Shown piece after piece: positions 8,541-17,262 of a DNA stretch of 64,000 nucleotides. Position numbers and translations under genes: made by a program. Source of the DNA: Bin87 sp964502995 (GTDB taxonomy: Bacteria > Chloroflexota > Dehalococcoidia > Lucifugimonadales > UBA3495); the NCBI GenBank assembly GCA_964502995.1, contig CAZCZB010000006.1:1-64000 (forward strand), written 5' to 3'. Each line of letters begins with the position of its first letter. Position 1 is the stretch's first letter. The notes under the pieces were generated by a model, which did no database searches, was not told where the DNA came from, and saw nothing but the letters and a program-made list of their open reading frames with translations.

Positions 8541-8580
8541 CAAAAGGTAGGGGCGAATGATCATTCGCCCCTACCTTTTG
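8541..8580. terminator. Perfect 40-bp palindrome, bidirectional terminator of the GGGGCGAATGATC family
   Basis: Two exact 20-bp arms (CAAAAGGTAGGGGCGAATGA and its complement) with no spacer, between the convergent dppC-like gene and the LLM oxidoreductase. Each strand ends its stem with CCTTTTG, so both transcripts could terminate here. Same core as 33715-33742. Confidence 0.8.
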
Positions 8581-8600
8581 GATGCGCGGAACCGCGTTGG

Positions 8601-9515
8601 CTATCGCAACTGCGGGATCACGTCTTCTGCGATGACGTGCATCAAGTCCCGGATGCGCCCGACGTCGCCGGTATTCAACGCCAGGGCGAAGTGCTCCGCA
8701 CCTGCGTCCGCGTACGCGGCGATGCCGGCAACCATCCCGGCAGGATCATCGCCGGGCAAGCGGGAGCGATCCGCCGCGCGTTGGCTGGACGGCCCGCCGT
8801 GAGCCTCCACCTCAACGCGCACCGACATCGCCAGATCGTCGGGATTGCGGCCGGCGGCTTCCGCCACCTCGCGCACCTGCTGGCGTCCGATGGCGAATTC
8901 CTCGGCGCTGACACCCGAAGGATGCCAACCGTCGCCTCTGCGTCCCGCCCTTCGCAGCGCGCCGGGACTGTTGCCGCCGACCCACAGGGGCACGGCCTGG
9001 GAACCGGAAATTACCTGGGCCGGTTTGGGAGAGAATTTGAGGTCTGCGAAATCCCAGCGACTGCTGGCGTAGCTTGGGTCTTCGTTGGCCCACAATTCGC
9101 GCATTATGTCCATCGACTCGTTGGTTAGCGAACCGCGCTGATTCAATGGAATGCCCAACGCCTCGAATTCGGGGGTCATCGCGCCCACACCGATGCCGAG
9201 AACCAGGCGGCCACCGGACATCTGGTCCAGCGTCGCGGCGTATTTCGCCAACTCAACCGGGTTGTGGTAGGGCAGCACCAACACCGAGGTACCCAACAGG
9301 ATGCGCGAGGTCAGGGCCGAAATGTGCGACAGCGTCGCCATGGGATGGTAGTAGGGTTTGTCGTCCAGCCGTTCGCGGATGTACCCGTTGTTGAACAGGT
9401 GGTCCATGACCCAGATGGAGTCATAGCCCAACTCCTCTGCCAGAACGCCGAACTTGATGACCTCCTGAGGGTCTTCAACTCCCCAGTTGTTGGGTACGGT
9501 TACGCCAAATTCCAT
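8601..9515 (-). CDS. LLM-class flavin/F420-dependent oxidoreductase
   Basis: A 304-residue luciferase-like monooxygenase-fold enzyme, predicted to bind FMN or F420 in a TIM barrel. Typical sequence: LAEELGYDSIWVMDHLF near the start, SRILLGTSVLVLPYHNPVEL, then the LSGGRLVLGIG-type motif (here MSGGRLVLGIGVGAM) and VPLWVGGNSPGALRRAGRRG. GGAAGGA precedes the ATG. Substrate cannot be predicted. Such enzymes are expanded in SAR202-like Chloroflexota. A second member is at 12504 but the two are not close copies. Confidence 0.85.
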   Translation of the reverse strand: MEFGVTVPNNWGVEDPQEVIKFGVLAEELGYDSIWVMDHLFNNGYIRERLDDKPYYHPMATLSHISALTSRILLGTSVLVLPYHNPVELAKYAATLDQMSGGRLVLGIGVGAMTPEFEALGIPLNQRGSLTNESMDIMRELWANEDPSYASSRWDFADLKFSPKPAQVISGSQAVPLWVGGNSPGALRRAGRRGDGWHPSGVSAEEFAIGRQQVREVAEAAGRNPDDLAMSVRVEVEAHGGPSSQRAADRSRLPGDDPAGMVAGIAAYADAGAEHFALALNTGDVGRIRDLMHVIAEDVIPQLR

Positions 9516-9607
9516 GCTGCAATCCTTCCGTTGTTTAAAAATACCGGTGCTGAAAAATGCCGGTGTTGACCAAATGAACCGCCGGCAATCGAGTGGCGAT
9601 TGGGTCG

Positions 9608-10297
9608 TCAGTTGTTGCCGGGCTTGGGCAGGAACGGGACCAACTTGTCGGCCAGCGATGCGAGGTTACGGGACTGAATCCACACGTGCCCGTTGCCCCG
9701 GAACCGCATCACGAGTCCCTCGCCTCCGGCGATCAGCGAACCTATGCCGCCGACCTTGCCAATCGAGTATTCGACGTCATCGCTGAAGGCGACGAGATGC
9801 CCGGTGTCCACAACCAGGTCGCGGTCGGGGGTTACGGCAACCTGCTTGATCGCGCCGTAGGAGTTGTAGTACACGGTTCCCAGACCGCTGTCGCTGTAGG
9901 CCCTCAAGAAAAACAGGCTCTCACCGCTGAAGAATCCCCGAAAGCCCTGAAACCTGGCATCGGTTTCCACATTTTCGGAGCAGGCTAGGAACGAACTGGA
10001 CTGGATGAAAAGGTTTTGTCCGGGCGACAGGTCGAACGAACCGATGTCGCCGGGCGAAGGCGGCGCCAGGCTGACCCATCCGCCGGAGCCGACGCCGGTG
10101 AAAGTGTTCAGGAAAAATGATTCCCCGCCCATCATCCGGCGGATCCCGCCGAATAGTCCGCCGCCGCCCATGCCGGTCTTCATGTCAACCCCGGCCTGGG
10201 CGACCATGGCGCCGGTTTCGGCCTTGATCGACTCGCCGGGGTCCAGGTCTATGGTCAACAGAGAATAGCTGGGATCGAACTCTATCTGCGCCCGCAT
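9608..10297 (-). CDS. AIM24/TIGR00266-family protein
   Basis: A 229-residue beta-rich protein of the AIM24 (DUF124) family. Family marks are the start IEFDPSYSLLTIDLDPGESIKAETGAMV, a Gly-rich loop MGGGGLFGGIRRMMGGESFF, and VDTGHLVAFSDDVEYSIGKVGG near the C-terminus. The bacterial function is unknown; the yeast mitochondrial relative supports inner-membrane organisation. It has no signal peptide or membrane helix. It lies between an LLM oxidoreductase and ribH on the same strand. Confidence 0.88.
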   Translation of the reverse strand: MRAQIEFDPSYSLLTIDLDPGESIKAETGAMVAQAGVDMKTGMGGGGLFGGIRRMMGGESFFLNTFTGVGSGGWVSLAPPSPGDIGSFDLSPGQNLFIQSSSFLACSENVETDARFQGFRGFFSGESLFFLRAYSDSGLGTVYYNSYGAIKQVAVTPDRDLVVDTGHLVAFSDDVEYSIGKVGGIGSLIAGGEGLVMRFRGNGHVWIQSRNLASLADKLVPFLPKPGNN

Positions 10298-10370
10298 GTT
10301 GGTCTCCTGCCGGCATCAGATTTATCTCCATTGAGATTCACCGGCGATATCTGGTTACGGCCCGTAGGAA

Positions 10371-10844
10371 TTACCCGGTTTTGATTGCCTGCACCAGGCG
10401 GGCGGATTCGATGGCGCCTACCGCGCAGTCGGACCCCAGGTTACCCACCTTGCCGCCGGACCGGTTGATCGCCTGCTCCAGGTTTTCGGTGGTGAGGACG
10501 CCGAACATGGTGGGTATGCCGGTCTCACGGCCAACCGCCGCGATGCCCGACGCCGCCTGGTTGCAAACCATGTCGTAGTGGCTGGTTTCGCCGCGAATGA
10601 CCGCTCCGAGGCAGATTATCGCGTCGTAACGGCCCGACTCGGCGAAGGTTTTCGCGGCGACCGGCAGTTCAAAGGAACCGGGAACCCATGCCGTCGAGAT
10701 GTCTCCGTCCCGCACGCCGTACTGCGCCAGGGTGCTCACGGCTCCCTCCATGAGGTTCCTGGTGATCACGTAGTTGAATCGGGCCGCAACCACCGCCACC
10801 CGGAGTCCGGAACCGTCCATACCACCGTTCAATTCTTGCGGCAA
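10371..10844 (-). CDS. ribH: 6,7-dimethyl-8-ribityllumazine synthase
   Basis: A 157-residue lumazine synthase, penultimate enzyme of riboflavin synthesis: condenses 5-amino-6-ribitylamino-uracil with dihydroxybutanone phosphate. Recognised by VVAARFNYVITRNL, VPGSFELPVAAK, and AVIRGETSHYDMV with the catalytic His (H89). The C-terminal NRSGGKVGNLG matches the phosphate-binding region. The TTG start has AGGAG 8 nt upstream; the internal ATG at 10820 is possible. No other rib gene is adjacent, unusual for a pathway often in an operon. It supplies flavin for the many flavoenzymes nearby. Confidence 0.93.
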   Translation of the reverse strand: MPQELNGGMDGSGLRVAVVAARFNYVITRNLMEGAVSTLAQYGVRDGDISTAWVPGSFELPVAAKTFAESGRYDAIICLGAVIRGETSHYDMVCNQAASGIAAVGRETGIPTMFGVLTTENLEQAINRSGGKVGNLGSDCAVGAIESARLVQAIKTG

Positions 10845-11366
10845 AATCTCATCTCCTCTTCCCGGAAATCGGGACTGGACCGTCCCTCACGTTGCGGAGG
10901 CAAGTGTACTACGCACCCGTGCCAGTGTCACCAAACAAGGGGGCTGATCGGGGCCATTCCAGGATTGTTGCCGGCGATGATTGTCTTACTCCGGATTTGC
11001 AGATTCAGGAATCAGCGAGACACGGGTTTCCACGCGGCTGGCGACAGCGTAGCAATTCGCGGGCTGTCGATCTATTGCAGCAGGCGTGGGGGCAGGTTTG
11101 AAACCTGCCCCCACGGATGGTCAAAACCCGCAGCACACAACGCCGCCAGGAGTCGAATGATTATTCGCCCTTGCACAGGAGGGCGTTGCCGCGGACGAGG
11201 TAGTCAGCGTAGCGGGGGATGATTTAACGCAAAGGCGCAGCGACGCAAGCGGGTAACCGGAAGCTGCGCGGAAGGTCTCCGGCGCGAATGCGGGTGTCCT
11301 GGCGCGGGAGTCCCAGGACGAATCGAGCCAACCGGGCGTGGGCGAGGATGTTGTACGGGTGAGCGT
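10845..11366. other. 520-bp intergenic region with palindromes, no gene seen
   Basis: Contains the CAGGTTT-type palindrome at 11085-11115 and a degenerate GAATGATTATTCGCCC half-palindrome near 11155-11170. Short open frames here lack ribosome-binding sites and family resemblance. Confidence 0.6.
11085..11115. repeat. Intergenic palindrome, GGGGGCAGGTTTG type
   Basis: Arms CGTGGGGGCAGGTTT and its exact complement flank a single G. The same core recurs at 39338-39362. It is not immediately behind any gene, so a pure terminator role is doubtful. Confidence 0.75.
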
Positions 11367-12470
11367 TCAGGGCAACGGGTTGTCGGCGAGGTCGCGGTGC
11401 AGTTGGGCCAGGGTCGCGATGCTGCCCGTGAGAATGTTCCGTGCCAGTTGCCTGGCCTGGGATTTTTTGGTTTCCTCGGTGATGTATTCGGCCGGGGATT
11501 TGCCGTCGATGCGGGCCAGCAGCAACACACCCATCTGACGTACCGTGTCTCGTTCCAACACGGCGGAATCAAGCGCCGCGCCATCGAACGCCGGATTGTC
11601 AAACGCGCCCAGGTATGCGCTCCAAAAGGCCGCGGCCGCGTCGTTGTAGCGCGCCGCAAGTTCTGACCGGTAGATGGCTTTCAACGTCAGGTGGTTGAGC
11701 ATGAAAGCCAGATCGAACACGGGATTGCCCAGGTGGACAACTTCGAAGTCGAGCAGGTACACGCGGGCGGCGTCACGCTGGCCGTCCACCATGATGTTCT
11801 TGGGGCTGAAATCGCCGTGGACGAGAGCACGTTGGTCCAGTGCTGAGGGCAGCATTCGCCGGGCCTCAGACTCTATTATGTCCGCCAGGTCCGGATGCGC
11901 CTGAGCGGTGGCCCGATGATACGGGTCAATCCTCAACTGCACGAAGGAGTGGAGGTCAGCGAATCCGCGCAATTCGTGCGGCGGTTCGCCGGAATCGACG
12001 CGAGACGCAAGGTGGATGGTTCCCAGCATCGCGCCCACTTGACCGGCCACTTGGACGTCGACATGGCCGGCGAGCAGCGCGTCTTTCCAGTTGGCCGCGC
12101 CGGCCGGCGTTGCGGTCATCACGTACACGAAGCTATCCGGGTCTTCGTCCACCACGGCGGGAACCGTCCAACCGGGAGCGGAAGCATTGGCGGTGTTTGA
12201 GGAAAGGCCGCGCGCGAAGTCGAGGCCGGAGCGTTCCCGGTGGATCCGCTCCTGATCTGCGAACCAGTCCTCTTCGACCCTCAGCTTGGGGAGCGACTGT
12301 TTCAGCACGAGGGGCGCAGCGCCCTCATCCCCCGGGTTGACCCGAATGACGATGTTGGAGACGCCGCCGCCCAAAAACTGGGCGGTGGCCGCGTCCCGCC
12401 CCGACGCGGGCAGTATCCCGCGGTCAACCAGGTAATCGATCGCGTTGGCCGCCGAGAGTTCGAACACCAT
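11367..12470 (-). CDS. Phosphotransferase, aminoglycoside/choline-kinase-like fold
   Basis: A 367-residue APH-family kinase. It shows a nucleotide-binding N-lobe (LGGGVSNIVIRV, then VLKQSLPKL), the catalytic loop LVHGDFSPKNIMV and the metal-binding segment LLDFEVVHLGNPVFDLAFML. The ordering resembles methylthioribose-kinase-like or homoserine-kinase-like small-molecule kinases rather than true aminoglycoside-resistance enzymes. It is the last gene of a minus-strand operon with an LLM oxidoreductase (33 bp upstream), an SDR and an HD-domain protein, so a metabolite of that pathway is the likely substrate. No Shine-Dalgarno is visible; translation probably follows the gene before it. Confidence 0.8.
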   Translation of the reverse strand: MVFELSAANAIDYLVDRGILPASGRDAATAQFLGGGVSNIVIRVNPGDEGAAPLVLKQSLPKLRVEEDWFADQERIHRERSGLDFARGLSSNTANASAPGWTVPAVVDEDPDSFVYVMTATPAGAANWKDALLAGHVDVQVAGQVGAMLGTIHLASRVDSGEPPHELRGFADLHSFVQLRIDPYHRATAQAHPDLADIIESEARRMLPSALDQRALVHGDFSPKNIMVDGQRDAARVYLLDFEVVHLGNPVFDLAFMLNHLTLKAIYRSELAARYNDAAAAFWSAYLGAFDNPAFDGAALDSAVLERDTVRQMGVLLLARIDGKSPAEYITEETKKSQARQLARNILTGSIATLAQLHRDLADNPLP

Positions 12471-12503
12471 GATTGACGCGACCGGGTGCGGGAACGCGGC
12501 GGT

Positions 12504-13463
12504 CTAAACCTTTGAGGCGACCTGGGTGGTGAAGTCCTCCAGATGGCCCAGGGTTTCCTCAAGGTTGCCGTCGGCGCTGAGCCTGGCGATGTCCAGCACC
12601 AGGTAGCTGACTCCCATGCCTTCGTAATCGCGGATGTCGCCGGCGATCTGGTCGCTGCTGCCAGTGAACCGGGTGCGGTCGCCGGAGGTGTCGGTTCCGG
12701 TGATGCGGTAGTCGTGGGAGCGGTAGATGATCTGGATTTCGTCGGGGTCGCGGCCGGCCCGTTCCGCCGTGCGGCGCAACCGGTCCATCCCGTTCCGCAG
12801 CGCCTCTGGGGTGCCGACGGGGAACGCGGGGTTGTTGCCGATGGGATACCAGCCATCGCACAGCGTGGCGGCGCGCCGGATGGCAGGGCGACTCTCGCCG
12901 CCGACCCAGAAGGGCGGGTGCGGCTTCTGCACCGGCTTGGGGAGGAACCAGATGTCGGAGAAACTGACGTACTTGCCCTCGAATTTGGGGTCATCGGACG
13001 TCCAGAGTTCCTTGAAAGCGCGGATGTATTCGTCGGTAACGGCGCCGCGCTCGTCGAAGGGTTCGCATCCGACCGCCTCGAACTCCTCGCGGCACCAGCC
13101 CACGCCGACGCCTACGATCAGGCGTCCGCCGGACAGCACGTCCAGCGTCGCCAGCGCCTTGGCCGCCACCAGCGGGTTGCGGTGGGGGACGATCAGCACG
13201 GAGGTTGCCAGCCTGATCTTTTGAGTGCATCCGGCCATGTAGGCCAGGGCGGTGATCTGCTCCATGGCCTGACCCGACGCCGAGCCCGGGAACTCGCCGG
13301 TTTCGGTGTAGGGATAGTCGGAGTCGATATTCCTGGGCACCAGGATGTGGTCGCCGAGAGCGATGGAGTCGAAACCCAGGGCTTCGGCGCGCTGGGCGAT
13401 GGTGGCCATGTTGTCGGGCGTGGACAATGGGCCGCGCCCGGGGAGCGTGATTCCGTACTGCAT
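12504..13463 (-). CDS. LLM-class flavin/F420-dependent oxidoreductase
   Basis: A 319-residue luciferase-fold oxidoreductase, probably the TIGR03619-like subgroup. Recognisable segments: AEALGFDSIALGDHILVP, RLATSVLIVPHRNPLVAAK, LSGGRLIVGVGVGWCREEF, and HPPFWVGGESRPAIRRAA. The C-terminal part (SSDQIAGDIRDYEGMGVSYLVLD) is typical. AGGAG lies 8 nt before the ATG. Third gene of the HD-SDR-LLM-phosphotransferase operon. The cofactor (F420 or FMN) cannot be told from sequence alone. Confidence 0.87.
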   Translation of the reverse strand: MQYGITLPGRGPLSTPDNMATIAQRAEALGFDSIALGDHILVPRNIDSDYPYTETGEFPGSASGQAMEQITALAYMAGCTQKIRLATSVLIVPHRNPLVAAKALATLDVLSGGRLIVGVGVGWCREEFEAVGCEPFDERGAVTDEYIRAFKELWTSDDPKFEGKYVSFSDIWFLPKPVQKPHPPFWVGGESRPAIRRAATLCDGWYPIGNNPAFPVGTPEALRNGMDRLRRTAERAGRDPDEIQIIYRSHDYRITGTDTSGDRTRFTGSSDQIAGDIRDYEGMGVSYLVLDIARLSADGNLEETLGHLEDFTTQVASKV

Positions 13464-13530
13464 GTGCGCTACTCCTGCTGGATGGGAGCGAAAGGAGGTT
13501 GTTCAGTCGCGGGGACAGGTGTACCCGATT

Positions 13531-14379
13531 TCAGTGGAACAGTATCCCGCCGTTGACGTTGTACGACTGCCCGGTGATCAACTCGGAGTCGGGGCCGGCC
13601 AGGAACGCCACCAGGTTCGCCACGTCCTCGGGTTCGGCGATGCGTCCCAACGGGGTGCGTTCCGACGAAGCGGCCACGACCTGGGCGCGAAACTCTTCCT
13701 GGCTGATGCCGCGATCGGCCGCCTGGGCCTGTTCCCAATAACTCATGCGGTCGGTGTTGATGGGGCCCGGGCACACGGCGTTGACGGTGATTCCGTGGGG
13801 CGCCAGGTCCATGGCCGACGCCTGGGTCAAGCCGATTACGGCGAACTTGCTGGCGGAGTAGGCCGCGCCATCCGCGCTGGCCTGCTTGCCGGCGTTGCTG
13901 GCGATGTTCACGACGCGGCCGCCATTGCCCAACCGGACCATCTCACGGCCGGCGTGCTTGGTGCAGAGGAAAACGGCGGTGGTGTTGATGGCGAGGAAGT
14001 GATGCCAGACGTCCTCTTCGAGTTCGGTGACAGGCACCTTGTCGCGTCCGATGATGGCGCGGGCGTTGTTGACCATGATGTCCAGGCGGCCGTAATGGTT
14101 CACGGTTTCGGCGACCAGGGATTCGATTTCCTCGGGGCTGGACAGGTCGGCGTAGATTGGGAGGACATTGCGGCCCAGGGCCCGCACCTCGTCGGCGACG
14201 CTGTCGATGGACTGCCACTCGGCGCGCACCTCGCCGGGCGGGAGGTCGTCCACCTGACGGCGCACGTCGGTGATCGCCACGTCGGCGCCCAGCGACGCGA
14301 GTTTCAGGGCCGTAGCCCGGCCGACGCCGCGCATTCCGCCGGCGCCGGTTATCAATGCAACTTTGCCTTCCAGGCTCAT
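13531..14379 (-). CDS. Short-chain dehydrogenase/reductase
   Basis: A 282-residue classical SDR using NAD(P)H. The Rossmann motif is TGAGGMRGVGRA, two residues longer than the usual TGxxxGxG. Also visible are the NNAR motif (LDIMVNNARA), the catalytic Ser region VVNIASNAGK and YSASK. PGPINTD follows the active site. The ATG at 14379 is chosen because GGGAG precedes it at normal spacing; a GTG two codons earlier (14385) overlaps the stop of the HD gene. Either start implies coupling with that gene. Confidence 0.88.
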   Translation of the reverse strand: MSLEGKVALITGAGGMRGVGRATALKLASLGADVAITDVRRQVDDLPPGEVRAEWQSIDSVADEVRALGRNVLPIYADLSSPEEIESLVAETVNHYGRLDIMVNNARAIIGRDKVPVTELEEDVWHHFLAINTTAVFLCTKHAGREMVRLGNGGRVVNIASNAGKQASADGAAYSASKFAVIGLTQASAMDLAPHGITVNAVCPGPINTDRMSYWEQAQAADRGISQEEFRAQVVAASSERTPLGRIAEPEDVANLVAFLAGPDSELITGQSYNVNGGILFH

Positions 14380-14381
14380 GA

Positions 14382-14969
14382 TCACTCCCTCCCCATGCTG
14401 AACGGTTCACGGGCGAATATCCGCCGCACCATGGGCTCGAAAAACTCCAGGGGCAGCGAATCGTACTCAGGGTCGAACGACGATTGATCCCACAGATGGC
14501 AGAAATCAACCGCGTCCTGGTACCACTCATGGTCGATGTAACGGTCGCGGGCGTTGCGGTCGTTTCCGAAATGGTGGGCGTAGTAGTAACTCTGGAACAA
14601 GCCGTGCTGACGGATGATCCAGTAGGTCCGCTCGGAGACGTAGGGGCGCAGCACCGCCGCCGCCAGTTCGCTGTGGTTGTGCGGCGAAAGCAGATCGCCG
14701 ATGTCGTGGAGCAGGGCTGCCACGACCATCTCTTCGCCCGCGTCATCCCGATACGCTCGGGTTGCGGATTGCAGAGAGTGTTCCAGACGGTCAACCTTGT
14801 AACCGCCCAGCGACCCGGCGAGACCTTTCAATTGGTCCAGAACCCGGTCGGCGGTGCTGGCGGCGAAGTCGGCTTCCAGCCGTTCCAGCAGTTCGTAGTC
14901 TTCCCTGGTGCCGGCTGCCATGGTGGTGAACGATACCGTCGCCGTGTCAGCCTGAGAAACTTCACTCAT
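14382..14969 (-). CDS. HD-domain protein, PhnZ/MIOX-like metal-site pattern
   Basis: A 195-residue HD-superfamily protein. Candidate ligands are H64 (RLEHSLQSAT), H88/D89 (ALLHDIGDLL), H97/H99, H122 (RQHGLF) and D161 (CHLWDQ). This arrangement, with the late WD motif, resembles PhnZ and inositol oxygenase, HD-fold enzymes that use a mixed-valence di-iron centre to cleave C-P or C-C bonds. Oxygenase versus phosphohydrolase activity is not decided by sequence. GGGGAG lies 8 nt before this ATG; a longer upstream frame would run into the divergent SDR. First gene of the operon. Confidence 0.72.
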   Translation of the reverse strand: MSEVSQADTATVSFTTMAAGTREDYELLERLEADFAASTADRVLDQLKGLAGSLGGYKVDRLEHSLQSATRAYRDDAGEEMVVAALLHDIGDLLSPHNHSELAAAVLRPYVSERTYWIIRQHGLFQSYYYAHHFGNDRNARDRYIDHEWYQDAVDFCHLWDQSSFDPEYDSLPLEFFEPMVRRIFAREPFSMGRE

Positions 14970-15048
14970 CGGGATGCTCCCCTCGTGTAGTATGTAGCGG
15001 GATTGTAACATCGGAAAGCGCGGACAAAGCGTGATCGGGAGGCAGGCA

Positions 15049-15882
15049 ATGGCGGACTCTAAGCGGCTGGACGGCAAAGTGGCGTTGATCACCGGCGGCG
15101 GCCGTGGCATCGGGCGGGCCATCGCCCACGCCTACGCCGCCGAGGGAGCGAAACTCACGCTGGCCGCACGGACCGACGCGGAGTTGCAGGCTACCGCCGC
15201 CGAAATCCGGGAGCAATTCGGCTCCGAGGTTGTGACGGTGATAACCGACGTAACCGATTTGAAGCAGGTTGAAAATGCGGTGGATCGAACGCTGGAACAC
15301 TTCGGGACGCTGGACGTGATGGTGAACAACGCCGGCAATTCCGGTCAGATTGGGCCGCTGTGGACCCTTGACCCGCAGAGGTGGGCCAATACGATCTCGA
15401 TCCATATTCTCGGAACCTATTACGGGTGCCGCGCGGCCATTCCCCATATGCTTGCCAGGGGCAGCGGGCGCATCGTCAACATGTCGGGCGTGGGCGGGCC
15501 CAACGACACCTCCTACGACGCGGCAAAGACGGCCATCGTCAACCTGACCGAGAACCTGAGCGTGGAGTTGGAGGGCACCGGGATCACCGTCAATGCCATC
15601 AGTCCCGGCTCGATTCATACCCGCATGTGGGAAGAGGTGCGCGACATGGCCTACTCTGCGGGGGACATGGCGATGTATGAGAAGGGAGTGCAGGTCACCT
15701 CGGGCGGCGGCGCGTCAATCGAGCGGGCGGCGGAACTTGCGGTGATGCTGGGGAGCGACCAGTGCGGCAACCTGTCGGGCCGCCTGATACGGGCGGCATT
15801 GGACACCTTCGAGGACATACCCGGCCGGGTGGACGCGATCATGGAGTCCGACGCTTACCTGCTGCGCCGCGTCGATCCCTAG
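15049..15882 (+). CDS. Short-chain dehydrogenase/reductase
   Basis: A 277-residue classical SDR: TGGGRGIGRA (cofactor), LDVMVNNAGN, catalytic Ser in VNMSGVGG, and YDAAK in place of the commoner YxxxK consensus (still Tyr and Lys). ISPGSIHTRM follows. GGGAGG precedes the ATG at 15049. It is divergent from the HD-SDR-LLM-kinase operon with 79 bp between, so both may share a control region. It ends tail-to-tail with the MFS gene, both using the same CTAG as stop. Confidence 0.88.
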   Translation: MADSKRLDGKVALITGGGRGIGRAIAHAYAAEGAKLTLAARTDAELQATAAEIREQFGSEVVTVITDVTDLKQVENAVDRTLEHFGTLDVMVNNAGNSGQIGPLWTLDPQRWANTISIHILGTYYGCRAAIPHMLARGSGRIVNMSGVGGPNDTSYDAAKTAIVNLTENLSVELEGTGITVNAISPGSIHTRMWEEVRDMAYSAGDMAMYEKGVQVTSGGGASIERAAELAVMLGSDQCGNLSGRLIRAALDTFEDIPGRVDAIMESDAYLLRRVDP

Positions 15883-17204
15883 TCGTTCGCCGGGTCTCCG
15901 AAGGACCCTGCGGACGCCAGGGAGGGATGGGTAGGAGGACGGGCCAGGAGCAGGGCCGCCGCCGTCAGGACCCCGAGGGCCGCGTAGATGATGAACGCTA
16001 TCCCGTAACCTCCGGCGAGGTGGAAAACCAAGCCCGATGCCACGGTGCCGATGGCCTGGCCCAGAGACGTGAACGGCTCGGTGACGCCCCGTATGGTGCC
16101 CAGCGACTGGCGTCCGAAGAAGTTTGCGTAGGCCACCGGCGGCACGACGAGGATACCGGCCACGGATACGCCGAACAGCCCGGCTCCGAGATAAGCCAGC
16201 CACACCGTGTCGGCGATGACGAATATCCCGCACGCCAGGGCCATCAGCAGGGCCACGATTGCGTAGGTGTAGGACACCCGCACCTGCTCCAGCACGCGGC
16301 CCCAGAGCAGGCTGCCGATGCCCGTGCCGGCGGCGTTGATCACGATGCTGAACTGGGAAAGGGCGAGATCTATGCCCTTGGATCGGAGCAGGTCGGCCTG
16401 GTAGGTGTTGGTGCCGGACTGCAGCAGGAACAGGAACCCCGTGCCCAACGCCAGCACCCACAGGGCAGGAGTGTGCAGGGCTTCGCGGGTCGCCCATTCG
16501 ATTTCGGACTCGACGGGGGCCGTTTCAATCGCTTGCGCAGGCTCCGCCGCGTCGCCGGCGGAGTCGGGGTTGTCTCCATCCGGGAGCAGGCCCACGTCCT
16601 CGGGACGCTGGGCGATGAGCAGCGCGGCGGGCCCCAGCGCGATGGCGTACACCATGATTCCCAGGACGATCCAGGCCACTTCCCATCCCCAAACGACGCT
16701 GACCCACGTTGCCACCAGCGGGAACACCACCATGCCGCCCGAGTGAGACAGGAACAGCAACCCAGTCGCCCGGCCGCGTTGCCTCACGAACCAGCGACCC
16801 ACGACGGTGGCCGGCCCCACGTTCAATGGACTGCTGAACATGATCCGGCCGATGGCCAGCGCAGCGTAGAAGATCGCGATGTGGACCGACAACCACGCCA
16901 TCGCCACGGTGCTGAGGCCGATTATGACAATGCCCAGGACCAGCACGATGCGGGCTCCGAACCGGTCAACCGACCAGCCAACGAGCGGCGACGCTCCGGT
17001 TGCCAGCAAACCGCCGACGGCCGCGGCGCCGCCGATCAGCGCGCGACTCCATCCGGTATCATCGGCAATCAGGGGAACGAATACCGCGAAGGTCAGGCTG
17101 CCGGCCGCGTTGCGGACGAACATGCTGCTGCCGGCGGAACCCAACACCAGCCAACCGTAGTAGAACGGCAAACGCCGCGACAGATATGCGATCAAGATGT
17201 GCAT
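15879..17204 (-). CDS. Major facilitator superfamily transporter
   Basis: A 441-residue inner-membrane carrier with about 12 hydrophobic helices in two halves split by a polar loop near residues 205-240 (EDVGLLPDGDNPDSAG...). The MFS motif A-like segment is GWSVDRFGARIV in the loop after helix 2. The N-terminal FYYGWLVLGSAG pattern is common in the monocarboxylate/oxalate-formate antiporter-like branch, so a carboxylate is a reasonable but unproven substrate. No clear Shine-Dalgarno is seen. Confidence 0.85.
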   Translation of the reverse strand: MHILIAYLSRRLPFYYGWLVLGSAGSSMFVRNAAGSLTFAVFVPLIADDTGWSRALIGGAAAVGGLLATGASPLVGWSVDRFGARIVLVLGIVIIGLSTVAMAWLSVHIAIFYAALAIGRIMFSSPLNVGPATVVGRWFVRQRGRATGLLFLSHSGGMVVFPLVATWVSVVWGWEVAWIVLGIMVYAIALGPAALLIAQRPEDVGLLPDGDNPDSAGDAAEPAQAIETAPVESEIEWATREALHTPALWVLALGTGFLFLLQSGTNTYQADLLRSKGIDLALSQFSIVINAAGTGIGSLLWGRVLEQVRVSYTYAIVALLMALACGIFVIADTVWLAYLGAGLFGVSVAGILVVPPVAYANFFGRQSLGTIRGVTEPFTSLGQAIGTVASGLVFHLAGGYGIAFIIYAALGVLTAAALLLARPPTHPSLASAGSFGDPAND

Positions 17205-17262
17205 TGCGGCAATTGTCCCCGCCGAATACTACACCTTTTGCAGGAATCCGTGGCTCGGTTCG

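Noticed and set aside
10892..11101. 69-codon plus-strand frame in the intergenic region
   Set aside because: No Shine-Dalgarno; it ends inside the palindrome at 11085 and resembles no protein.
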